Positions 8,616 to 16,695 are shown, counted from the stretch's first letter. The stretch: 58,545 nt of DNA from an uncultured Oscillibacter sp. (GCA_945868085.1 CAMBKF010000010.1:1-58545); one strand, 5' to 3'. Program-made: numbers and translations. Notes: generated by a model not told the origin, from the sequence alone.

Positions 8616-10491
8616 TTTTGGTGCCTCGTTTCTCCAAGTAGATCATCAGCGCTCCCATGTCCGCCGGGGACACGCCGGAGATGCGGCTGGCCTGGCCCAG
8701 ATTCAGCGGCCGCACGGCACTCAGCTTCTCCCGGGCCTCCAGGCGCAGCCCCTGGATGGATGCGTAGTCCATGTCCGGGGGCAGGGTGTGCTGCTCCAGC
8801 TTTTCAAACTCCTCCACCTGGCTCAGCTGGCGGCGGATGTATCCCTCGTATTTCACGGAGATCTCCACCTGCTCCCGCACGGCCTTGGGCAGGCTCGGAG
8901 CGGCGGGGTCAAAGGTCATCAATTCATCGTAAGTCATCTGGGGCCGGCGCAGCAGGTCAATGAGCCGGGCCCCATCCGTCACGGCGGTAGAGCCCCGCTC
9001 CGTCAGCAGACGGTTCAGGCCTTCGCTGCCGGGGATGCCCGTGTGTTCCAGCCGGCGAATCTCCGCGTCCACGGCGGCGTATTTTTTCTCCACCGCCCGC
9101 ATCCGCTCCTGGGGCACCAGGCCGATCTTATAGCCGATGGGGGTCAGGCGCCTGTCGGCGTTGTCCTGGCGCAGCAGCAGGCGGTACTCCGAGCGGCTGG
9201 TCATCATGCGGTAGGGTTCCTCCGTGCCCTTGGTCACCAGGTCGTCGATGAGGGTGCCGATGTAGCTCTCACTGCGCTTTAAGATCATGGGCTCCCGTCC
9301 CAGCAGCTTCAGCGCCGCGTTGACCCCGGCCACGAAGCCCTGCACCGCCGCCTCCTCATAGCCGGAGGAGCCGTTGAACTGGCCCGCGCCGTACAGGCCC
9401 TCCACGGCCTTTACCTCCAATGTGGGCCGCAGGGCCAGGGGGTCGATGCAGTCGTACTCGATGGCGTAGGCCGGGCGCATCATCACCGCGTGCTCCAGGC
9501 CCGGCACCGAGTGGAGCATTTTTAGCTGCACCTCCTCCGGCATGGAGGAGGAGAAGCCCTGGATGTACATTTCCTCCGTGTCCAGGCCCATGGGCTCGAT
9601 AAACAGCTGGTGCCGGGGCTTATCCCGAAAGCGGACGATCTTCGTCTCGATGGACGGGCAGTACCGGGGCCCGATGCCCTCGATGACCCCGGAATAGATG
9701 GGGCTGCGGTCCAGGTTTTCCAGGATGATCCGGTGGGTCTCCTCCGTGGTGTAGGTGAGCCAGCACACGGCCCGGTTTTCCCGCACCTGCTCCGTGGAAA
9801 AGCTGAAGGGCAGGGGATCCTCGTCTCCTCGTTGCACCTCCATTTTGGAAAAGTCGATGCTCCGGGCGTTGACCCGGGGGGGCGTGCCGGTCTTGAAACG
9901 GCGCAGGGGCAGTCCCTCCCGCTTGAGAGCCTCCGTCAGCGGCCCGGCGGCGTGCATCCCGTCGGGGCCGGAGTCCTCGATACATTCGCCCACAATGGTG
10001 CGGCCGTGGAGATAGGTTCCGGTGCAGAGGATCACCGCCCGGACCTCATACACGGCCCCGGTGCGCAGCACCACCTGCCGGACCCGGCCGTCCTCCGTCC
10101 GCAGGTCCACGATCTCCCCCTGGCGCACGGTGAGATGCTCCTGACACTCCAGGGTGTGCTTCATCACCTGTTGGTACCTGCGCCGGTCGGCCTGAGCCCG
10201 GAGGGAGTGGACCGCCGGGCCCTTGCCCCGGTTGAGCATCCGGTACTGGATGCAGGCCGCATCCGCGGCCCGGCCCATTTCACCGCCCAGGGCATCCAGC
10301 TCCCGGACCAGGTGGCCCTTGCCGGTGCCGCCGATGGCCGGGTTGCAGGGCATGTTGCCCACAGCGTCCAGATTGATGGTGAAAATGATGGTCTCCAGTC
10401 CCATCCGCGCCGCCGCCAGGGCCGCCTCGATGCCCGCGTGGCCCGCGCCGATGACGGCTATATCAAATTTTCCGGCCAAAAATTCCTTCAT
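8602..10491 (-). CDS. mnmG: tRNA uridine-34 5-carboxymethylaminomethyl modification enzyme
   Basis: 629 residues, the normal length for MnmG (GidA). With MnmE it installs the aminomethyl group on wobble uridine of tRNAs using FAD, methylene-THF and ammonium or glycine. The FAD-binding [10 protein letters not shown] lies at residues 15-24, and the family signature [12 protein letters not shown] at about 50-61. The catalytic-Cys motifs (MPCNPA and CTGTYLHG) are present. mnmE is not in the window, whereas mnmE-mnmG adjacency is frequent elsewhere. The start follows GAGG. Upstream a 9-bp palindrome overlaps the likely promoter (see 10509-10528). Confidence 0.97.
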   Translation of the reverse strand: MKEFLAGKFDIAVIGAGHAGIEAALAAARMGLETIIFTINLDAVGNMPCNPAIGGTGKGHLVRELDALGGEMGRAADAACIQYRMLNRGKGPAVHSLRAQADRRRYQQVMKHTLECQEHLTVRQGEIVDLRTEDGRVRQVVLRTGAVYEVRAVILCTGTYLHGRTIVGECIEDSGPDGMHAAGPLTEALKREGLPLRRFKTGTPPRVNARSIDFSKMEVQRGDEDPLPFSFSTEQVRENRAVCWLTYTTEETHRIILENLDRSPIYSGVIEGIGPRYCPSIETKIVRFRDKPRHQLFIEPMGLDTEEMYIQGFSSSMPEEVQLKMLHSVPGLEHAVMMRPAYAIEYDCIDPLALRPTLEVKAVEGLYGAGQFNGSSGYEEAAVQGFVAGVNAALKLLGREPMILKRSESYIGTLIDDLVTKGTEEPYRMMTSRSEYRLLLRQDNADRRLTPIGYKIGLVPQERMRAVEKKYAAVDAEIRRLEHTGIPGSEGLNRLLTERGSTAVTDGARLIDLLRRPQMTYDELMTFDPAAPSLPKAVREQVEISVKYEGYIRRQLSQVEEFEKLEQHTLPPDMDYASIQGLRLEAREKLSAVRPLNLGQASRISGVSPADMGALMIYLEKRGTKNENN

Positions 10492-10508
10492 GCGTAAAAC
10501 CTCGATGC

Positions 10509-10528
10509 ATTTGTAAGAACTTACAAAT
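10509..10528. promoter_or_regulatory. Perfect palindrome upstream of mnmG, possible operator
   Basis: ATTTGTAAG-AA-CTTACAAAT, two perfect 9-base arms, 18 bases before the mnmG start. It has no T tract, so it is not a terminator. On the minus strand it overlaps a weak -10-like TATTTG that lies 16 bases after TTTACA. This geometry suits a dimeric repressor site; the regulator is not identifiable. Confidence 0.45.
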
Positions 10529-10566
10529 AATAAATGTTAAGTTTGTGTAAACTCCCGAAAAAACTC

Positions 10567-10595
10567 TTGCATTCGACTTTCGGGCGTGCTATACT
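10567..10595 (+). promoter_or_regulatory. Sigma-A promoter of the 25-residue gene
   Basis: TTGCAT, 17-base spacer, TATACT, about 40 bases before the small ORF at 10635. It diverges from mnmG. Confidence 0.75.
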
Positions 10596-10634
10596 ACACC
10601 CTGGAAACAAGAGAAGAAAGGAGCGTGATACAGT

Positions 10635-10712
10635 ATGATGAACAACTGGATCCTGGGTGATCTGGACGACATGATCTTTGCAGACTGCGATTGGCAGCCC
10701 AGCGAGCGGTAA
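10635..10712 (+). CDS. Stand-alone 25-residue acidic microprotein
   Basis: ATG to TAA encoding 25 residues, beginning MMNNWILGDLDD and ending DCDWQPSER. It is acidic with two Trp and one Cys and no membrane segment. The case for a real gene is its own promoter (10567-10595), an AAAGGAG ribosome site 11 bases before the ATG, and tandem terminators 22 bases after the stop. The transcript would be only ~150-190 bases, and no gene follows in the same direction, so it is not a leader peptide. Function unknown; a small RNA that also encodes a peptide is the alternative. Confidence 0.6.
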   Translation: MMNNWILGDLDDMIFADCDWQPSER

Positions 10713-10733
10713 GTCCGATCCCGAAAGAGAACA

Positions 10734-10760
10734 CCACGCAGAGGCGTGGGTATTTTTTTT
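10734..10760 (+). terminator. First terminator after the 25-residue gene
   Basis: CCACGC-agag-GCGTGG followed by TATTTTTTTT. Confidence 0.75.
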
Positions 10761-10761
10761 G

Positions 10762-10793
10762 TAAAGCGCCGCAAGAAGCGCTTTATTTTTTTT
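10762..10793 (+). terminator. Second tandem terminator after the 25-residue gene
   Basis: TAAAGCGC / GCGCTTTA stem followed by a long T tract. It overlaps the stop codon of the convergent DUF1461 gene, and it is followed by T only on the plus strand, so it serves the small gene. Confidence 0.7.
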
Positions 10794-11427
10794 GCTTTCG
10801 CCCGGTCAGCACCAGCACCAGGCACAGACCCAGCAGGGAAGCGGCGATGGCGATGGCGCAGTTGCGGAAGAATTCCTCCGGCAGCAGCAAAATCACCGGG
10901 TCCGTGGCCGGGTCAAAGAGCCAGTTTTCCTTTCCCGGGAAGAAGATGCCGTGGAAGATGGTAAAGGCCCGGTCAAAGTCTGTGGCGGCCAGGGCGGCCA
11001 CGATCAGAATGACCCCGCCCAGTCCGCAGGCGGCCCAAAACCCCGGCGTCCGCCCGCCCAGCCGGGGGAGCGCCGTGTGCCGGCGGCGGCAGGCGATCCA
11101 AAGCCCCAGGAGAAAGAGAAGCGCCACAGCCAGCACGGCCAGGTCCAGGAGAAACAGCACCCGCACATCGGCAAAATGGCTGGCGCCCTCCGCCGAGAAG
11201 GGCAACACCCCGGCGGCAAAATCCGGCCGCAGGCCCAGGCAGTAATCCATCACATCGCCGTAGGCGGCCCGGGCCTGGGCGGCGGTGAGACCGCTGGCAT
11301 CGCACACGCCCAGGGGGCCGATCTGCACATAGTAAAACGGGCGCAGCAAAAGCACCCAGGCGATGGACCCGGTGAGCACCGCCAGAGCCGCGGCGGGGAT
11401 GGCCAGATAGGACCAGAGCTTCTTCAT
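10783..11427 (-). CDS. DUF1461/TIGR01906 membrane protein, Lit-like lipoprotein transacylase homologue
   Basis: 214-residue integral membrane protein with hydrophobic segments near residues 5-30, 110-130, 150-170 and 190-208. It matches the DUF1461 (TIGR01906) pattern: an extracytoplasmic stretch with GASHFADVRVLF, then FHGIFFPGKENWLFD, then LLPEEFF. Characterised members (Lit in Enterococcus and Bacillus) move an acyl chain within lipoproteins to make the lyso form, and two conserved histidines are thought to be catalytic. Both candidate histidines, in GASHF and in FHGIF, are present. The start at 11427 follows GGGAGGTATAAC. It begins 5 bases after the glpP stop, suggesting co-transcription with glpP. 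Confidence 0.8.
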   Translation of the reverse strand: MKKLWSYLAIPAAALAVLTGSIAWVLLLRPFYYVQIGPLGVCDASGLTAAQARAAYGDVMDYCLGLRPDFAAGVLPFSAEGASHFADVRVLFLLDLAVLAVALLFLLGLWIACRRRHTALPRLGGRTPGFWAACGLGGVILIVAALAATDFDRAFTIFHGIFFPGKENWLFDPATDPVILLLPEEFFRNCAIAIAASLLGLCLVLVLTGRKQKK

Positions 11428-11431
11428 GGCG

Positions 11432-11995
11432 TTATACCTCCCACAGGGCCGCCTCCGAGGTGGAGGCACACAGCGCCCCCGCCTGCAGGGCGGATACAAT
11501 GTCGCCCTTGTCCGTCATCAGTCCTCCGGCGATGAGGGGCACCGGGAGCTTACCGGACAGCTTTTCGATGATCTTGGGCAGGGTGCCCGGGAGGATCTCG
11601 ATGACGTCCGGGGTGACCATTTCCGTCTCCTTCTGCAGGTTTCCCACGGCCTTGGAGTCGATGGCAAACACCCGCAGCACCGTGAGAATTCCCAGCTCCC
11701 GGCCCCGGCGGATGAGATGCGGCCGGGTGGAGATGATGCCGTCGGCCCCCTGCTGCTGCAGCCAGTCCACGGCCACCTCCCTGGGAGCCAGGCCGCCCAC
11801 CAGGTCGATATGCACCACCGCCAGCTTGCCCGCCTCGTGGACCATGGAGATCCAGCGGCGGATGGTCAGCAGGTCGCCGCCCAGGAGAAACAGCACCCGG
11901 CTCTCGCACGCCAGCGCGCAGGGGAGGGCGTTTTCAGCCTTCACCGCCGGGATCACCGGCGACTGCTCCAGATGATCCATAAGCTTGTGGCGCAT
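11432..11995 (-). CDS. glpP: Glycerol-3-phosphate-responsive antiterminator GlpP
   Basis: 187 residues. In Bacillus, GlpP bound to glycerol-3-phosphate lets RNA polymerase read through a terminator in leaders of glp mRNAs. Family signatures seen are HIDLVGGL near residue 73, the GIISTRP element near 100, and LPGTLPKII plus AGGLM in the C-terminal TIM-barrel half. The start follows GAAGGAGGGG. It lies just downstream of the three-gene glycerol-3-phosphate operon, whose leader (15371-15423) has a strong hairpin terminator that is the natural target. A terminator at 12232-12278 separates it from that operon, so it may be transcribed separately. Confidence 0.93.
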   Translation of the reverse strand: MRHKLMDHLEQSPVIPAVKAENALPCALACESRVLFLLGGDLLTIRRWISMVHEAGKLAVVHIDLVGGLAPREVAVDWLQQQGADGIISTRPHLIRRGRELGILTVLRVFAIDSKAVGNLQKETEMVTPDVIEILPGTLPKIIEKLSGKLPVPLIAGGLMTDKGDIVSALQAGALCASTSEAALWEV

Positions 11996-12037
11996 AGGGA
12001 CCCCTCCTTCGATAAAGTAGTAAAAAAGCCTTGCAGA

Positions 12038-12059
12038 GTTCGCGTCCGCAGACGCGAAC
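12038..12059. repeat. 9-bp perfect hairpin in the glpP upstream region
   Basis: GTTCGCGTC-cgca-GACGCGAAC. On the minus strand a TTTTTT tract follows after about ten bases, too far for a classical terminator, but a regulated leader hairpin for glpP is possible. Confidence 0.5.
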
Positions 12060-12066
12060 AATTCAA

Positions 12067-12105
12067 ATCATTTTTCCCCGCGACATGCGCGTGGGGGAAA
12101 ATGAT
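12067..12105. repeat. Long palindrome ATCATTTTTCCCC / GGGGGAAAATGAT
   Basis: A 13-bp stem with one G-T pair around an 11-base loop, in the repeat-rich gap between glpP and its operon. No T tract; likely a dispersed element. Confidence 0.5.
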
Positions 12106-12171
12106 CCTTGTCACTCCAAGGAAGCGAAGCGACTGTGTGGATCCGTAATACCCTTGTGCAAAGGCCGGGGA

Positions 12172-12219
12172 GAACGGATTGCCACACCAGTGACATCGGT
12201 CACTGGCTCGCAATGACAG
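12172..12219. repeat. REP-like palindromic repeat, copy B
   Basis: Flanks ACGGATTGCCAC and CTCGCAATGAC are as in copy A at 3634-3678, but with a different inner perfect hairpin, CCAGTGAC-atcg-GTCACTGG. Confidence 0.75.
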
Positions 12220-12231
12220 TTTTTCGCCAGC

Positions 12232-12278
12232 AAAAGAAATATCCTCCTGCCTATCATACCACGGGCAGGAGGATATTT
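12232..12278 (-). terminator. Terminator of the glycerol-3-phosphate oxidation operon
   Basis: A perfect 15-bp stem AAATATCCTCCTGCC / GGCAGGAGGATATTT with a 12-base loop, then TTTCTTTT on the minus strand, 13 bases past the DUF1667 gene stop. Confidence 0.85.
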
Positions 12279-12290
12279 ACAATATAAATC

Positions 12291-12650
12291 TTATTTCGCG
12301 CTCTTGGTGGCCACCACGTTAACGCCGGTGCCGCACACATCGGGGATCACAACATCCCCGGCGGCAACGGGCAGGTGGGCCAGGGCGGTATTCAGTGCGT
12401 GGGCCACGTCGAAAACCTTCTCCTTGGGCACCTCCCCTGCTGTGCGGACGGAGACCACCGGGGCCCCTCCGCCGGTGCAGCGGACGGTGCCGGTGACGGT
12501 GCGCTCCGGGGCCACGCACTCTTTGCGGGCGTAGCTGTCGCCCCGCTTGCAGGTATTGCCGGTGACGGCGGTGACCACGCCGTTTTCAATGGTGGCGGTG
12601 AGCTGGCAGCCCATGGGGCAGCCGATGCAGGTCAGTTGACGCTGGGTCAT
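12291..12650 (-). CDS. DUF1667 small redox-associated protein
   Basis: 119 residues. Members of this family are encoded as the third gene after a GlpA-like and an FAD/NAD oxidoreductase in many Firmicutes; the exact role is not established. The N-terminal CIGCPMGCQL and a later CKRGDSYARKEC supply four to five cysteines that could hold an iron-sulfur cluster. The start ATG overlaps the stop of the upstream gene (ATGA), so it is translationally coupled. It is the last gene of the operon, before the terminator at 12232-12278. Confidence 0.9.
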   Translation of the reverse strand: MTQRQLTCIGCPMGCQLTATIENGVVTAVTGNTCKRGDSYARKECVAPERTVTGTVRCTGGGAPVVSVRTAGEVPKEKVFDVAHALNTALAHLPVAAGDVVIPDVCGTGVNVVATKSAK

Positions 12651-13906
12651 TTTGCCACCTCCTCTACGGTAAAGGTAATGGTTTGGCAGCCTTCGGGCAG
12701 CTCCGCCTTGCGCAGGGGGAACTGCTCCATTTCGCCGGGGGTGAGGATGCGCTTGGGGATGCGCCGCAGGAGCGTGCCGTCGGCGTAGGCGCACAGGGCG
12801 GCATCCCGATAGGGCTGCGCCACCCGGAAGCGGACGGTAACGGTGTCGTCCATGTTCTCCGGGTCAATGGACTGGGGCACGGTGTAGCGCACGCCGTTTT
12901 TGCCCTCCAGGGCCACGGAGCGGCTGCCCGCCCGGGCGCCGGCCAGGTACAGGGCGGCATTTTCTCCGGCCTTCCGGGCCTCCTGGCTCACAAAGTCCAC
13001 CAGGTCATGGACATGGAGCACATTGCCGCAGGCGAATACACCGGGGATGGAGGTGGCCAGCCGGTCCGTGACCTCCGGGCCGCCGGTGACGGTGCTGAGA
13101 TGCACCCCGGCGGCGGAGGACAGCTCGTTTTCCGGCAGCAGACCCACGGACAGCAGCAGCGTGTCGCAGGGGATGCGCCGCTCGGTGCCGGGGATGGGCT
13201 TGCGGGTTTCATCCACCTGGGCCAGGGTCACGGCCTCCAGCCGCTCCCGGCCGTGGATGTCCACCACGGTGGTGGAGAGGTACAGGGGAATGTCAAAGTC
13301 CTCCAGGCACTGGACGATGTTGCGCTTCAGTCCGCCGGAGTAGGGCAGGACCTCCGCCACCGCGTGGACCTTGGCCCCCTCCAGGGTCATGCGCCGGGCC
13401 ATAATGAGCCCGATGTCGCCGCTGCCGAGAATGACCACGTTTTTCCCGGGCATAAAGCCCTCGATATTCACCAGGCGCTGGGCGGTCCCGGCGGAGTAGA
13501 TGCCCGCCGGGCGGTAGCCGGGGATGTTCAGGGCGCCCCGGGGCCGCTCCCGGCAGCCCATGGCCAGGATCACTGCCTGGGCCTGGATCTGAATGAGCCC
13601 CGTCTCCGGGCCGGTGACGGTGAGCACCCGGTCACCGGACAGGTCCAGCACCATGGTGCGCAGCAGGTAGGGAATGTGCATTTCCTCCACCCGGTCGATG
13701 AATCGCTGGGCGTACTCGGGGCCTGTCAGCTCTTGGCCGAAGGTGTGCAGGCCGAAGCCCGCGTGGATGCACTGGTTGAGGATGCCCCCCAGCTCCTTGT
13801 CCCGCTCGATGATGAGGATGTCTTCCACGCCCTTTTCCCGGGCGGCGATGGCGGCGGCCAGGCCCGCGGGGCCTCCGCCGATGATGGCAAGCTGTACCTG
13901 TTTCAT
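12647..13906 (-). CDS. FAD/NAD(P)-binding oxidoreductase of the glycerol-3-phosphate operon
   Basis: 419 residues. An N-terminal Rossmann motif GGGPAGLAAAIAA is followed by the second dinucleotide motif GSGDIGL around residue 160, the layout of two-dinucleotide-binding flavoproteins such as NADH oxidase-type enzymes. In this conserved trio it probably passes electrons between the glycerol-3-phosphate dehydrogenase flavin and NAD or another carrier; that is inferred from context. Four-base overlaps link it to both neighbours. Confidence 0.9.
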   Translation of the reverse strand: MKQVQLAIIGGGPAGLAAAIAAREKGVEDILIIERDKELGGILNQCIHAGFGLHTFGQELTGPEYAQRFIDRVEEMHIPYLLRTMVLDLSGDRVLTVTGPETGLIQIQAQAVILAMGCRERPRGALNIPGYRPAGIYSAGTAQRLVNIEGFMPGKNVVILGSGDIGLIMARRMTLEGAKVHAVAEVLPYSGGLKRNIVQCLEDFDIPLYLSTTVVDIHGRERLEAVTLAQVDETRKPIPGTERRIPCDTLLLSVGLLPENELSSAAGVHLSTVTGGPEVTDRLATSIPGVFACGNVLHVHDLVDFVSQEARKAGENAALYLAGARAGSRSVALEGKNGVRYTVPQSIDPENMDDTVTVRFRVAQPYRDAALCAYADGTLLRRIPKRILTPGEMEQFPLRKAELPEGCQTITFTVEEVAK

Positions 13907-15345
13907 GCCTGCACCTCCTTGGTATAGCCGACGAGGAGTTTACTGCTTCCGCCGGATTTCGTCAGTTCCGTCTGGGGGATCCCCAGCTCCCGGGAGAGGA
14001 TCTCCATCACCTTGGGGGAGCAGAAGCCGCCCTGGCAGCGGCCCATGCCTGCCCGGACCCGGCGCTTCACCCCGTCCAGGGATCTGGCTCCGGGTAAGCG
14101 GTGGATGGCGTCCACGATCTCGCCCTCGCTGATCTGCTCACAGCGGCAGATGATGCTGCCGTAGGCGGGATTATCCCGCACCAGGGCCTGGCGGTCTTCA
14201 AAAGGCAGCTCCCGCAGATGGGGGATATCCCTGCGGGTGGCGATAAAGGTCAGCTTTTCCGTGGCGTCCAGCTTTTGCGCGATGCACTGGGCCAGGTGCA
14301 GCCCGATGGCCGGGGCGGAGGACAGACCCGGGGACTCGATGCCCACGGCATCAAAGAACCCGTCGGCGCTCTCACCGATGATGAAGTCATCGCTCTCCCC
14401 CTCCAGGTGGGCCCGGAGGCCGCAGAAACTGGTGATGGTGTCCCGCATGGGGAGGTTCGGCACGCTGAGGCCCGCCATCCTGATGGCGTAGGCCAGGCCG
14501 TCCGCGGTGGTGTTGGTGGCATCCTTGTCCTCCCGGTCCACGGCGGTGGGGCCGATGAGGAGGTTTCCGTGTACCGTGGGGGTCACCAGCACGCCCTTGC
14601 CGAATTTGCCCGGCAGCTGGAACACCGTCCGCTCCACCAGGTGGCCGTCCTTTTTGTCCAGCAGGCAGTATTCGCCGCTGCGGGGCATAATGGAGAGCTT
14701 GCTCTCGCAGACCATGTTGTGCAGCACATCGCTGTAGACGCCGGCGGCGTTGACCACGGTGCGGGTCTGAAGGACCTTATCTCCGGCGGTGAGCTCATAC
14801 AGGCCGTCCCGGCGGCGGATCTCCGACACGGGACTGTCCATGAAAAACTCCACCCCGTTCTGAGCGGCGTTCTCCGCCAGGGCGATGGTCATGCCAAAGG
14901 GGCAGACGATGGCGCTGGTGGGGGCATACAGGGCCGCCGCGGCGGCAGGGGACAGGGCCGGCTCCAGCTGATGCAGCTCCTCCCCGCGGACGATGCGCAG
15001 GCCCTCCACGCCGTTCTGCTGGCCCCGGTCCAGCAGCTCCTCCAGATGGGGCAGGTCTTTTTCGTCAAAGCACAGCACCATCGCGCCGTTGCGGCGATAG
15101 GGGAAGTCCAGCTCCCGGCTGAGACTCTCCATCATGCGGCTGCCGGCTACGTTGAACCGGGCCTTTTTCGTTCCCGGCACGGCGTCGAAGCCCGCGTGGA
15201 CAATGGCGGAGTTGGCCTTGCTGGTGCCCACGCATACGTCTTCGCCCTTTTCACATAGGGCGATGCGCAGGTCGTACCGGCTCAGCTCCCGGGCTGCGGC
15301 GCAGCCCACGGCACCGCCGCCGATGACAATGGCGTCATAGATCAT
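13903..15345 (-). CDS. GlpA-like anaerobic glycerol-3-phosphate dehydrogenase with BFD [2Fe-2S] domain
   Basis: 480 residues. N-terminal FAD site GGGAVGCAAARELS, DAO-family body, then a C-terminal BFD-like [2Fe-2S] domain with CRC near residue 402 and CQGGFC near 440. This is the architecture of anaerobic glycerol-3-phosphate dehydrogenases that oxidise glycerol-3-phosphate to dihydroxyacetone phosphate. It is first in a three-gene operon with overlapping reading frames, under a strong promoter and a leader terminator, with glpP as the presumed antiterminator. Related 2-hydroxyacid (LhgO-like) oxidases share the fold, but the glpP linkage favours glycerol-3-phosphate. Confidence 0.88.
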   Translation of the reverse strand: MIYDAIVIGGGAVGCAAARELSRYDLRIALCEKGEDVCVGTSKANSAIVHAGFDAVPGTKKARFNVAGSRMMESLSRELDFPYRRNGAMVLCFDEKDLPHLEELLDRGQQNGVEGLRIVRGEELHQLEPALSPAAAAALYAPTSAIVCPFGMTIALAENAAQNGVEFFMDSPVSEIRRRDGLYELTAGDKVLQTRTVVNAAGVYSDVLHNMVCESKLSIMPRSGEYCLLDKKDGHLVERTVFQLPGKFGKGVLVTPTVHGNLLIGPTAVDREDKDATNTTADGLAYAIRMAGLSVPNLPMRDTITSFCGLRAHLEGESDDFIIGESADGFFDAVGIESPGLSSAPAIGLHLAQCIAQKLDATEKLTFIATRRDIPHLRELPFEDRQALVRDNPAYGSIICRCEQISEGEIVDAIHRLPGARSLDGVKRRVRAGMGRCQGGFCSPKVMEILSRELGIPQTELTKSGGSSKLLVGYTKEVQA

Positions 15346-15370
15346 TTTTCAATGCACTCCCTTTCCAAAC

Positions 15371-15423
15371 AAAAAAGCCATGCAAAGCAGCACGCAGGAT
15401 CCCTGCGCGGCCTTTTGCATGAC
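15371..15423 (-). terminator. Leader terminator of the glycerol-3-phosphate operon, presumed GlpP target
   Basis: On the minus strand CATGCAAA...TTTGCATG encloses GCGCAGG-gat-CCTGCG-like pairs, and the long hairpin is followed by GCTTTTTTG. It lies between the promoter (15460-15488) and the first start codon (15345). An intrinsic terminator inside the leader of a glp operon encoded beside glpP is the arrangement described for GlpP antitermination in Bacillus. Confidence 0.85.
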
Positions 15424-15459
15424 TCAAATTCTCATTGCACCATATGTTATTCTATATGT

Positions 15460-15488
15460 ATAATAGCAAGGACGGCGCCCCCTGTCAA
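15460..15488 (-). promoter_or_regulatory. Sigma-A promoter of the glycerol-3-phosphate operon
   Basis: TTGACA, 17-base spacer, TATTAT on the minus strand. It gives a leader of about 105 bases. Confidence 0.85.
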
Positions 15489-15510
15489 GAGGGGACTGCC
15501 GGAAGTCATC

Positions 15511-15555
15511 TTAACGATTTTTTGACGATTTTTTAACGGCGAGATATGGTATACT
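15511..15555 (+). promoter_or_regulatory. OmpR-family direct repeats and extended -10 of the two-component operon
   Basis: TTAACG (15511), TTGACG (15522) and TTAACG (15533) repeat with an exact 11-base period, one helical turn, as in PhoP/PhoB/KdpE-type boxes. They end 11 bases before an extended -10, TGGTATACT (15547-15555), and there is no good -35, which fits an activator-dependent promoter, probably autoregulated. Confidence 0.65.
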
Positions 15556-15579
15556 GGTTTCCATATAGGAGGACGCATC

Positions 15580-16695
15580 ATGAAAAAGCGGATCCATATC
15601 CCCTGGCCGGAGGAGTGGAAGAAGAAAACCACGCTTCTGCATAAACAGGGTAATCTCATATACACACCGAAGGATTTTATCATATCCTTCTGCCTGTACC
15701 TGGCCACGGTGGTGGCGTGCCTGCTGCTGCGGTCTGTGGACAAGACCGGCGACACCAGCTATGTGGCCATGCTGTTTCTGACGGATGTGTTTCTCACGGC
15801 CGTGCTGACGGATGGGTATCTGTTCAGCATCCTCTGCGCCGTGCTGGGCGTTTTGAGTGTGGACTACATATTCACCGAACCCTACTGGCATATCAGCTTC
15901 ACCCTGGCGGGCTTTCCGCTGACCTTTCTGGTGATGATGACCATTTCCATCCTGGCCGGCGCCCTGGCCAGCCGGGCCAAGCAGGTGGAGGTCACCCAGC
16001 GGCAGATGCAGCGGGAGAAAATGCGAGGAAATCTTCTGCGGGGCATGGGCCATGACATCCGCACGCCGCTCACGGGCATCGTGGGGGCCACGGATGTGCT
16101 GCTGGAGCAGGACGGGAGTCTGACCCCCCAGCAGCGGCAGGAGCTGCTGCGCTCGGTAAATGAGGAGGCTCGCTGGCTCATGCGGGTCACGGAGAATCTG
16201 CTGTCTATCACCCGCATTGACGGGGAAAATGCCAGCGTGAAAAAGACGCCGGAGCTGATGGAGGAGGTCATGGAGGGCGCCGTGTCCAAATTCCGGCGGC
16301 ACTATAAGGGGATCCCCGTGCAGGTACACCTGCCGGAGGAGGCGCTGCTGGTGCCCATGGATCCGCTGCTGATGCAGCAGGTCCTGTTCAACCTTATGGA
16401 AAACGCCGCCCGCCACGGGGAGACGGTGACGCAGATCGACCTCCGCCTGACCCGGCAGGAGAGCGGTGCCGTGCTGGAGGTGGCGGACAACGGTGTGGGC
16501 ATCGCGCCTGACCGGCTGGGCAGCCTGTTTGACGGCACGAGCCATCCGGAGGAAGGGCGGGAGGATGCCCGGCGGGACATGGGTATCGGCCTGTCGGTCT
16601 GCCGCACCATCGTGACAGCTCACGGCGGCACCATCACCGCGGAAAATCAAAAGGAGGGCGGAGCACTGTTTCGCATCACTCTGCCGATTGAATAA
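15580..16695 (+). CDS. Sensor histidine kinase with DUF4118 (KdpD-type) membrane domain
   Basis: 371 residues. Four hydrophobic helices lie within residues ~30-130 (DUF4118, as in KdpD, but without the KdpD N-terminal and Usp domains). A short coiled linker precedes the HisKA domain with GHDIRTPLTG (His about 158). The HATPase domain carries NLMENAARH and DNGVGIAP, and a late GLSVCRTIV. The start follows AGGAGGACGC. It phosphorylates the response regulator 11 bases downstream. No kdpABC is in the window, so a potassium signal is not shown; the input is unknown. Confidence 0.92.
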   Translation: MKKRIHIPWPEEWKKKTTLLHKQGNLIYTPKDFIISFCLYLATVVACLLLRSVDKTGDTSYVAMLFLTDVFLTAVLTDGYLFSILCAVLGVLSVDYIFTEPYWHISFTLAGFPLTFLVMMTISILAGALASRAKQVEVTQRQMQREKMRGNLLRGMGHDIRTPLTGIVGATDVLLEQDGSLTPQQRQELLRSVNEEARWLMRVTENLLSITRIDGENASVKKTPELMEEVMEGAVSKFRRHYKGIPVQVHLPEEALLVPMDPLLMQQVLFNLMENAARHGETVTQIDLRLTRQESGAVLEVADNGVGIAPDRLGSLFDGTSHPEEGREDARRDMGIGLSVCRTIVTAHGGTITAENQKEGGALFRITLPIE

